Source of the DNA: an uncultured Pseudomonadota bacterium
Lineage (GTDB): Bacteria; Pseudomonadota; Gammaproteobacteria; Burkholderiales; Eutrophovitaceae
Length of the DNA: 59,389 nucleotides
Assembly (NCBI GenBank): GCA_937983055.1
Contig: CALJLA010000022.1
Span: forward strand, 1-59,389
Direction of reading: 5' to 3'
Numbering within the stretch: the stretch's first letter is position 1; each line of letters begins with the position of its first letter. Made by a program: the position numbers and the translations under genes. This document shows, in pieces, positions 52,794-59,389 of the stretch. Below the pieces are notes generated by a model. It was given only the letters and a program-made list of their open reading frames with translations. It was not told the DNA's origin and did not search any database.

Positions 52794-53704
52794 AATCGCG
52801 GCGCGTTCTAGTGACAGGGGCAACCGGCCTGATCGGTCGCCAGACAGTTCTGCCGCTGAAGGCCAGGGGATTCACGGTAATAGCAATGACCCACGGTAAG
52901 GGAGCTGTGGCCGATGCGGACGAAACCATCGTGGGGGATTTGCTCGACTCTGCCGCGATGAAGAGTGTAGTAAGGGAGGCCGCTGCCAGTCATCTCGTCC
53001 ACCTGGCCTGGCATGGCGACATCTCCAACCGGTGGAACTCGCTGGCTAATCTCGACTGGGCAGGCGCGACCTTGCAGTTGGTGCATCGCTTTGCCGAGGA
53101 GGGCGGGAAAGGCGCGGTCTTGGCTGGGAGCTGTGCCGAATACGATTGGGGAGGCGGCGGTTCGTTTGCGGAAGACGATGATCTAGGACCGAGGTCTCTG
53201 TACGGCCAGGCAAAGGCCGCCACTGGCGTACTGCTTACATCGGCGTCACAGCACCTTGGAATGACTTTGGCGTGGGCGAGGATTTTTTTTTGCTACGGCC
53301 CCGGTGAGTCGCAGGGCCGATTGATCGGGGATCTTGTATCGGGGCTATCGGCGAACAGGATCGTCGAATGTACAGACGGTCAGCAGTTGCGCGATTTTCT
53401 CCACACGGCCGACATCGGAAAAGCGCTTGCCACGCTTTTGGATGCGGGCGCGGCGGGTGCAGTCAACGTGGGCAGCGGAACAGCGGTGCCTGTAGCGCGC
53501 GTTATCCAGACGGTAGCTAGGGTGATGGGTAAACCGGAACTTATTCGGCTCGGTGCGCAACCGCGCCCGCCTGACGATCCGGCCTGCATCGAGGCCGTGG
53601 TGACGCGGCTGACGAGCGAGTTTGGATTCAAGCCGGAAATCGACCTGGAAACCGGCCTCGAAAACGTAATCCAGCGGGAAGTCGGGAATGAACAACCGAT
53701 TTAG
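52790..53704 (+). CDS. NAD-dependent epimerase/dehydratase-family protein
   Basis: Short-chain Rossmann enzyme, 304 residues. VLVTGATGLIGRQTV (NAD/NADP loop), HLAWHGDI, AEYDWGGGG and SLYGQAK (Tyr/Lys pair), VNVGSGTAVPVARVIQTVARVMGKPELIRLGAQPRPPDDPACIEA. Probably reduces or epimerises the 4-keto-6-deoxy C-methyl sugar. ATGA overlap with the preceding methyltransferase. Confidence 0.88.
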   Translation: MKSRRVLVTGATGLIGRQTVLPLKARGFTVIAMTHGKGAVADADETIVGDLLDSAAMKSVVREAAASHLVHLAWHGDISNRWNSLANLDWAGATLQLVHRFAEEGGKGAVLAGSCAEYDWGGGGSFAEDDDLGPRSLYGQAKAATGVLLTSASQHLGMTLAWARIFFCYGPGESQGRLIGDLVSGLSANRIVECTDGQQLRDFLHTADIGKALATLLDAGAAGAVNVGSGTAVPVARVIQTVARVMGKPELIRLGAQPRPPDDPACIEAVVTRLTSEFGFKPEIDLETGLENVIQREVGNEQPI

Positions 53705-54098
53705 CGTTGGGTTGGACGACAGAGTCGTTCGTCGATTCGCACGGTTTGTTTTCTTCGGGATCATTAATACTGCGTTCGGGTACGCGGTGTACGCCGCATT
53801 GATAGTCGCGGGGCTCGCCCCCCAAACGGCGCTCGTGCTGTCCTTCGCGGTTGGAGTAGTTTGGAACTATTTCACGACGGCGCGATTCGTGTTCGATGAA
53901 CGGGGGTTTCGCAAGTTTCCGGCGTATGTGCTTGCGTACGTCACGATCTACGGAATCAATGCCGGCGGATTGCAGATTGCACTCAACATGGGTCTTGCGC
54001 CGCTGCTTTCGCAGGCGATACTCTTGCCGTTTGTTGCGGTGCTTTCCTACCTTCTACTGTCTTACGTACTGACTGGTGCCCTCGGTTACAAGAGCTAG
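53688..54098 (+). CDS. gtrA: GtrA-family membrane protein
   Basis: Small four-helix membrane protein, 136 residues; FARFVFFGIINTAFGYAVYAALI, ALVLSFAVGVVWNYFTTARFVF and LLPFVAVLSYLLLSYVL are the GtrA signature. GtrA proteins are thought to flip undecaprenyl-phosphate-linked sugars. It overlaps the end of the epimerase and faces the polyprenyl-phosphate glycosyltransferase gene convergently. Confidence 0.9.
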   Translation: MNNRFSVGLDDRVVRRFARFVFFGIINTAFGYAVYAALIVAGLAPQTALVLSFAVGVVWNYFTTARFVFDERGFRKFPAYVLAYVTIYGINAGGLQIALNMGLAPLLSQAILLPFVAVLSYLLLSYVLTGALGYKS

Positions 54099-54130
54099 AT
54101 GGCGGTCAGGGATGACGTGGCGCAAAGTCG

Positions 54131-55156
54131 TCATGTACGCAGCGAGGCGCGCTGCTCATCAAGGGGGCGATTGTCGGGGACATCGTTCGGTCGATGCATG
54201 ACGTCGGTGCCCGCGTCGTCCGCGATATTCACGCGTTCGCGTTCTATCACCAGTGGCCCGCTTCGCACCTGGGAGTGAATCGAGGTGACGTACTCGCCCA
54301 ACATGCCGATGAAAATAAGCTGTATGCCGGACAGAAAGAACAGGGCGACAATGATTGTTGTCGTGCCACGGGGAACCAGGGTGCTGGAGAAAAAGTAGAG
54401 GAAGATAGACACGAACGAGAAAAGTATGCAGGCAGCCGAGATCAGTACGCCTGCCAGCGTACAGAACCGCATGGGTGCTCTTGTAAACGCGAATATCGCG
54501 TTGAGAGCCTGATCCATCATCATGAGCAGATTGTGCTTCGAAACCCCGCGTTTTCTCGCTTTCCAGACGTACGGCACGATTACCCGGCGAAAGCCGCAAC
54601 TTGCGATGATGCCGCGTATGTACGGATAGTGATCGTTGTGCGCCAATACAGCGTTCAGAACTTTTCGGTCAATTAGCTGAAACTCGCCAACATCCGGGGA
54701 AATTTCGAAATCGGACAGTGCGTTTACCGTACGGTAAAAGATCTTTCGAAGTGACCGCATCACGAACGCCTCTTCCCTATTCGCGCGGGCACCTGCAACA
54801 ACTTCGTAGCCTTGCTCCCATAATTTCACGAACTCGGGTATGTGCTCGGGAGGGTCCTGGAGGTCAACGGGCAACATCACCAGTATGGCGTCGCCTGTCG
54901 CGTACTTGAGCCCGTTAAAACAAGAACGGAAGATTCCGAAGTTTCGGGAGTTTACGACGAGCTTTACGTTGGAGTCCTTGCTGGCGATACGCTTGAGGAT
55001 GTCGACCGTCTGGTCGGTCGAGGCATTGTCGACGAATATGTGCTCGAGCCGATAGCCCGGAAGCTCGTTGGCAAACAATTGCTTCAGAACCTGATGGCAG
55101 TTCTCAACGTTGTCCTCTTCGTTGAAGCAGGGGGAAACGACTGATATGGTCTTCAT
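54131..55156 (-). CDS. Polyprenyl-phosphate glycosyltransferase (GtrB/ArnC-like)
   Basis: GT2 enzyme that charges undecaprenyl phosphate with a sugar from a nucleotide donor. 341 residues: ISVVSPCFNEEDNVENCHQVL, IFVDNASTDQTVDIL, NFGIFRSCFNGLKYATGDAILVMLPVDLQDPPEHIPEFVKLWEQGYEVVAGAR, GEFQLIDRKVLNAV, YIRGIIASCGFRRVIVPY, KARKRGVSKHNLLMMMDQALNAIF and two C-terminal membrane helices. The C-terminal 40 residues are hydrophilic. GtrA is the neighbour, so these could form one export-modification unit. Confidence 0.92.
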   Translation of the reverse strand: MKTISVVSPCFNEEDNVENCHQVLKQLFANELPGYRLEHIFVDNASTDQTVDILKRIASKDSNVKLVVNSRNFGIFRSCFNGLKYATGDAILVMLPVDLQDPPEHIPEFVKLWEQGYEVVAGARANREEAFVMRSLRKIFYRTVNALSDFEISPDVGEFQLIDRKVLNAVLAHNDHYPYIRGIIASCGFRRVIVPYVWKARKRGVSKHNLLMMMDQALNAIFAFTRAPMRFCTLAGVLISAACILFSFVSIFLYFFSSTLVPRGTTTIIVALFFLSGIQLIFIGMLGEYVTSIHSQVRSGPLVIERERVNIADDAGTDVMHRPNDVPDNRPLDEQRASLRT

Positions 55157-56110
55157 CTTTTGCCGTCAATCTGTCTTTGCTTGCCTGCGCGAGGAGCTTC
55201 GGAGGGCAGTCTCCCTGCCCATAAGCCCGGATTTCCGTGGTCAGCAGCCAACGCGCTGAAGCAGGGCAATTTCCAGGGGCCTCTGGCACAATCCGTCATT
55301 CGATGGGTCCACCCGTTCCTGGAAGCAGAGTATGCGCTTTGGATGCGGTCTCCTGCCTCGGCACGCAGCGGGCGCGCTAGCATCGGCTGGAGGCAGAGCG
55401 ATCCGGGGTCAAGTTGCGGTACCTTACAGCCATAAATAACCTGCGACCAGAGGCAAAAACGGCATACCCAGGCAATTTTATACCGTACTGCAATGTAAAG
55501 AGCCTTGGAGGGGCGTTTTAGGCTCACGGCATCTGGGCAGCCGAAGGGGCGGCGGCGCATGTGAGGAGGACAATGCGCCCGATCAATGCGTGGCGAAGGC
55601 CTGATAGCCCGCCCATCGGGCATTGGCATATCGGTCAACTTTCCCGGGTGAGGTCAGGCTGGGCAATCAGCGCAGTCAGGGCAGCCAGCGCGATGCGCCA
55701 AGGTGCCGGAAAGAGAAGGGGCGCTTGCGGCAATCGGGCTGGTGGCATGCGGAACCGACCTCAGATTGAGACGATTGCCGGGCGGGCGGGTTTGTCGGGC
55801 CGCGGGCTCAGGGTGCTTCGCATTTGAGGATGATATGGGCTGGATGCAGTGGTCCGCGACTTTGCATGGCGCACCAGGTTCCCGGACGAGCGCAGCGTGG
55901 TCGAGGAGCGTCAGGCAAGTAGTCCGGCGGATCTTGGATGCGGTACGAGAAAGGGCAACGTTGCAGGCGTCACTTCGACGGTAGCCGGGTACCTCTGGTG
56001 TAATACAGCACAAAATTAGGGCCGTATTCAGGACTGGCTTGGAAAGATCGTCGTTCCTGATTACTGCACAGTTGTTATCGGCGATGCAAACGTTGATGAG
56101 GGAGGATCAA
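55157..56110. other. 950-base non-coding region
   Basis: Between divergent polyprenyl-phosphate transferase and GT39 genes. Several overlapping short frames on both strands, Arg/Ser/Gly-rich, with no motif; no repeats or RNA genes noticed. The GT39 frame is open to 56039, but its start is placed at 56111. Confidence 0.4.
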
Positions 56111-57673
56111 GTGCCGGCCAGAAAACAGTGGAGCATCGCTCTTGGCCTGATCATCATGGCGGCTGTAGCGGTTCGAGTTTATTGGGCCGCGGGGCTGATT
56201 CCGAAAGACGATGCCGAGTTTGCGAAGGTCGCATATGAAATTTCGCAAGGCACCTTCGACTTCACAAACTACGAAGGCCCGCCGGTAATTCCGGTTCGAA
56301 CCGGAATCATCCTGCCCACGGCAGCGTCGATGTCCCTTTTTGGGCCAGGGGAGGTGCAGATCGCCGCGTATCCCCTGATGACATCGGTGCTCATGGTGAT
56401 TCTCGTCTATCTGTTCTCGTTGAGAATGTTCGGACATATGGCGGCCGTGTTTGCTGCAACTGTCTGGATATTTCTTCCGATGGAGATCGAGATTTCCACC
56501 ATGCTGTATCCCGAGGTGCCAACGACGGCCTTCGCGGTTCTCGGGCTCTATTGCCTGTACATGGGGAGAAAACGCTCTGATATTTGGGGCCGAGGGAGAC
56601 TCTTGTATGGAATCGCAGGCGGACTGGCTTTTGGAGCGGCATGGCTCTGTAAGGAGAGCGTAGTCTACTTCGTACCCTTTTGCCTCGCCTTGATTCTATT
56701 CGATCTCAAGAAGACGGGGTTGCGGCAAGTCCCTACCTGGCTGGGAATTGCCGCGGGGTCTCTGCTGGTGCTCGTTGGAGAAATGATGGCGTATGCAGCC
56801 ATTACCGGCGACTGGTTGCATCGGTTCAACGCCATTCACAAGAACTATGAACTGTACCCGGAGTTCTTCTTTACGGAAGGTTCGCGCTTTGGCTACGAGC
56901 CCGGCACCCCTTTCTGGAAAGCCGTGATCAAGCGAGTCGCAATCGATGGTCCGGCCATCATATTCCTGCAACCTCATTTCCTTTTTCTTCCGGCATTTGG
57001 TGCGGTCGCAGCCTTGTATGGCTTGTACCGGCGCGACGACCGCTTCTATTACATGGGCGCGCTCATGGCAGTGCTGGTGCTCATGTTCAACTTCTTCTCC
57101 GTATCTCTGCAAAATTATCAGCCGATGCCGCTCTTCAGTCGGTACTTCTACCCGATCTGCGTGCCTGCGGTGATCCTCACTGGTGGCATGGTCGCGAGCC
57201 TTGTGCAGCCATTTAGTTTGTCGACCGTGTGGCGCGAGCGCCCTGAACGTGTTTTCTGGGGTGGAATGACAATTTTGATACTGACGGCAATTGTCGGATG
57301 GTCGACGTTTCGCCAGGCACGCGACTGGCCTGGAACATGGGCGTCGGCAGAGAGGTACCTGGCGAAAGTCCTGACGGTCGATGACAGAATCCATACCGAC
57401 GTGATCAGTCGGAATGCCCTGGAGTTCTTCTGGAGGTATCCGGAAAGGATGAACATTTCCGTGTATGGCGAGCCTGGGCAGCAGCTGCATCCGCAGTGTA
57501 ACGATTATGTGCTCAATAACGAGAGCTACAATCAGTGGCTTGCGACAAACGTCGGATCATTCTGGGCAATGCGCGGGTTCGAGGCGCCAGCCTCCGTCAA
57601 GCATCCTCCAGATAATTGGCGAGTAGAGTGGACGAATGGCAACTCTACTCTTTACAAGATTGAATGCCCGTGA
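56111..57673 (+). CDS. GT39/ArnT-like membrane glycosyltransferase
   Basis: Uses a lipid-linked sugar donor at the outer face of the inner membrane. The GTG at 56111 is preceded by GAGGGAGG, giving 520 residues; earlier in-frame starts lack such a site. About 11 membrane helices; the first loop has WAAGLIPKDDAEFAKVAYEISQG (DDAxF, matching the D-E/D catalytic acid of GT39/PMT), and later EIEISTMLYPEVPTTAFAVLGLYCLYMG, FGAAWLCKESVVYFVPF. The C-terminal periplasmic part is hydrophilic with paired cysteines. Probably uses the undecaprenyl-phosphate sugar made at 54131-55156. Confidence 0.88.
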   Translation: MPARKQWSIALGLIIMAAVAVRVYWAAGLIPKDDAEFAKVAYEISQGTFDFTNYEGPPVIPVRTGIILPTAASMSLFGPGEVQIAAYPLMTSVLMVILVYLFSLRMFGHMAAVFAATVWIFLPMEIEISTMLYPEVPTTAFAVLGLYCLYMGRKRSDIWGRGRLLYGIAGGLAFGAAWLCKESVVYFVPFCLALILFDLKKTGLRQVPTWLGIAAGSLLVLVGEMMAYAAITGDWLHRFNAIHKNYELYPEFFFTEGSRFGYEPGTPFWKAVIKRVAIDGPAIIFLQPHFLFLPAFGAVAALYGLYRRDDRFYYMGALMAVLVLMFNFFSVSLQNYQPMPLFSRYFYPICVPAVILTGGMVASLVQPFSLSTVWRERPERVFWGGMTILILTAIVGWSTFRQARDWPGTWASAERYLAKVLTVDDRIHTDVISRNALEFFWRYPERMNISVYGEPGQQLHPQCNDYVLNNESYNQWLATNVGSFWAMRGFEAPASVKHPPDNWRVEWTNGNSTLYKIECP

Positions 57674-58096
57674 CAGTAAGAGGAACGAGATGCAAACGAG
57701 GCGTGGAAGCGTCTGATCCGCGGATTGTCTGAGGCTGAAACCGACCTGCCTGCTTCCCGGTCGCAGACGATGAGTCTACTTACACGACAGTGGATGCGGG
57801 TTTATGCCACGAAAGGGGAAGAAAGCTCGAAGGGAATACTGGGAAACGAAGGGTTAGCAGGCGCCTCCAGCAAGGCAGGTTGAGCGATTGAGCTAGAACA
57901 GTGGTGTTTGCGCGACTCGTTCAGGCTCGCGAGACAGTGGACTCCGGGTCGGCGCTTTCAGGCATATCTGATTGCTGTGGCAGTGCGAGAGGTGACGGGG
58001 TGTCTGATTGAGCGGGGCGGCGGGACGGTAACACCTGAACCTGTGTCGGCTCGGCCCAAAGTGAGCCGCGACTCGAGCAAACGAAGCATCGCGCCG
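57674..58096. other. Non-coding gap
   Basis: 420 bases between GT39 and the metallophosphoesterase, which are convergent. No hairpin with a T run or gene is visible. Confidence 0.4.
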
Positions 58097-59053
58097 CTAG
58101 TTCTTGGTCAGAACTAACGTGTCGACGATGACGCCCGTTCTATTGACATACCTGAATACGATCGTAGTTTCAGTGGCGTCGACAATCATTGCGCCAAAGT
58201 CTTCGCGGTATCTGGTTTGGCTGTTGGGATCGATCTCGCCGAAATCGGACACCCAGAGCCCACCGGTGCCATTCACGAAGTACGGCAATCCATCAATGCT
58301 CAGTCGTTCATAAACATGATAGAAGCCTGAAAGTACCGCATGGACGCCCCACGCCTTGAAGGGCCAGCGCATGTACTCCACGTCAGGGACCGCGTGGGAG
58401 GTGTACGGCGCATGGTGAGCGAAGACAAGCTTCCATGGCGCCGTTGAATTGCGCAATGACTGCTCGAGCCACTGACCCTGGACCGATGTGGGGGTTGTTC
58501 CATCCGGTTCGCGTTCGTCGGTATCCAGCATGAAGAAGTGCACGGATCCCCGTACGACCTCATAGTAGCGTTCGTTGCCGGGGAGCGAGAAGTAATCGAG
58601 GTAGGGCTGGAGACCGTCGGGGCTGTCCCAGTCGCGATGGCCCGGAACCGGAAAGAAACGGTTGGTGGTCGCACCTGGACCGTACCCTCCCTTGTACGGG
58701 TAAATGTAGGCGTGAAAAAAGCGGCCAATATTGTGGTCGATGGTTTCGGCTTCGCCTATCGGATAGTTGTTGTCTCCAACCGTGGTTATGAAATCGGGCT
58801 TCCAGCTCTCGATCATTTGCGCCACTTGCTTCTGGTGGTGGCTGCCGGAACCGTAGTCACCAATGACCGCGAAGCGGACAGAGCCCTCGGGCTGCGTGGG
58901 TGTTTGGGGGAGAGTGAATCGATGGAGTTCGCTTTGAATAAGGTGTCGTTGGTGCCATCCGCCAAAGCCCGCGAAGGCGACGACAAGGACGATGCCAATG
59001 CGCAACAGCTGTCGCGGGTTCGTTGCCTTCTTGCGTTTGGTTGTATGGAGCAC
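58097..59053 (-). CDS. Metallophosphoesterase-like protein with changed metal motifs
   Basis: Resembles purple-acid-phosphatase-like exported phosphoesterases. From the GTG at 59053 it has 318 residues: an N-terminal membrane anchor (LLRIGIVLVVAFAGFGGW), VRFAVIGDYGSGSHHQKQVAQMI, TTVGDNNYPIGEAETID, VPGHRDWDSPDG, LVFAHHAPYTSH and SGFYHVYERL. In a typical enzyme the third and last motifs are GNH(D/E) and GH.H; here they read GHRD and GFYH, so several expected metal-ligand positions differ. A TTG at 59068 overlapping the upstream stop is an alternative start. Co-transcribed with a FemAB-like gene. Confidence 0.8.
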   Translation of the reverse strand: MLHTTKRKKATNPRQLLRIGIVLVVAFAGFGGWHQRHLIQSELHRFTLPQTPTQPEGSVRFAVIGDYGSGSHHQKQVAQMIESWKPDFITTVGDNNYPIGEAETIDHNIGRFFHAYIYPYKGGYGPGATTNRFFPVPGHRDWDSPDGLQPYLDYFSLPGNERYYEVVRGSVHFFMLDTDEREPDGTTPTSVQGQWLEQSLRNSTAPWKLVFAHHAPYTSHAVPDVEYMRWPFKAWGVHAVLSGFYHVYERLSIDGLPYFVNGTGGLWVSDFGEIDPNSQTRYREDFGAMIVDATETTIVFRYVNRTGVIVDTLVLTKN

Positions 59054-59064
59054 GGGTGCGAGGC

Positions 59065-59389
59065 TCAAGCAGCAGGGCCAGTCGCGTTCTGTTGCCGCAT
59101 TATGAAACGGGTAACTGTCGGCAGCATGCGGCGCCATGGATGGTATAGCGAGGGCCTGATAATGAAAGTTGCGGGCAAGGGCCAATGACGCTCAACGGGT
59201 CGGAACTTCGCTTTGAAGGTGTATACCGAGCCTGAGCGCGTTCCAAGGTTGTAATAGCGGCAGCCCAGGCGTTTTGCGTGCTGCATGGCCGACCAGTGCA
59301 GCAGGCAGGCTGGACTCGGAGCATCGCCAAGGGCATTGCGGTCGATCGCGCCAATGAGGTTGTGCGCCGTGGTGTGATCCCTGAGGACC
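59065..59389 (-). CDS. FemAB/GNAT-like transferase, C-terminal part
   Basis: The gene runs off the right edge. The visible 107 residues contain NLIGAIDRNALGDAPSPACLLHWSAMQHAKRLGCRYYNLGTRSGSVYTFKAKFRP, the C-terminal pattern of FemAB/MurM-like GNAT proteins (LL.W.a...A...Gc..Y...g......y.FK..F). Stop overlaps or abuts the start of the metallophosphoesterase. May add an amino acid or acyl group to a surface polymer, by analogy with the FemAB protein at 43264-44439. Confidence 0.7.
   Translation of the reverse strand, partial: VLRDHTTAHNLIGAIDRNALGDAPSPACLLHWSAMQHAKRLGCRYYNLGTRSGSVYTFKAKFRPVERHWPLPATFIIRPSLYHPWRRMLPTVTRFIMRQQNATGPAA

Noticed and set aside
1..59389. CRISPR arrays, prophage or complete insertion sequences
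   Set aside because: No regularly spaced repeats, no integrase, transposase or phage structural genes were seen.

Overview
The window looks like chromosomal DNA of a betaproteobacterium. Supporting signs are a complete type II secretion (gsp) operon of beta/gammaproteobacterial type, lysC beside tRNA-Ser(GCT), PEP-CTERM surface proteins ending in PEPETYAMLIAG with a B-type exosortase and EpsI, an EpsD-type prolyl isomerase, and fairly GC-rich coding DNA with frequent GTG/TTG starts and 4-base stop/start overlaps. I did not identify a species.

Layout. 1-662: 3' end of a nucleotide-sugar dehydrogenase. 663-5660: sparse accessory stretch with two paralogous small genes, a YegP-like small gene, a very GC-rich orphan gene, a tandem repeat and long non-coding parts. 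5729-9009: tRNA-Ser, lysC, tRNA-Arg, galE (core genome). 9373-19749: type II secretion, with gspC divergent from gspGHIJKLMNDEF. 19937-22905: two PEP-CTERM proteins and EpsD, all on the minus strand. 23527-37794: one long plus-strand run of 14 genes: comA- and comB-like sulfolactate genes, two ATP-grasp ligases, a glycosyltransferase, two methyltransferases, a hot-dog/SDR fusion, an AAC(3)-family acyltransferase, two acyl carrier proteins, a KAS III-like synthase, a malonyl transferase and an FkbH-like glyceryl transferase. 37895-45327: minus-strand polysaccharide block (Wzy/WaaL-like polymerase or ligase, a glycosyltransferase interrupted by an in-frame stop, two deacetylases, a DegT aminotransferase, a FemAB protein). 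45922-47474: exosortase B and EpsI. 47676-54098: CDP-glucose-derived branched deoxysugar genes and GtrA. 54131-57673: a polyprenyl-phosphate glycosyltransferase and a GT39-type transferase. 58097-59389: a metallophosphoesterase with altered ligand motifs and the end of a second FemAB/GNAT-like gene.

How the parts fit. Type II secretion, the EPS genes, exosortase and PEP-CTERM proteins together describe an envelope/exopolysaccharide programme: proteins are exported, sorted by the exosortase and associated with a polysaccharide matrix. The candidate new system is the 23.5-37.8 kb operon. It joins a coenzyme-M-type route to a C3 sulfonate (sulfolactate-like) to ATP-grasp ligation and to a miniature acyl-carrier-protein pathway with a glyceryl-loading FkbH protein. 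I infer a sulfonated and/or glyceryl-derived acyl building block, either a small molecule or a decoration of the exopolysaccharide; the product is unknown. The CDP-sugar genes suggest a C-methylated 6-deoxyhexose, with GtrA and the lipid-linked transferases nearby as plausible users.
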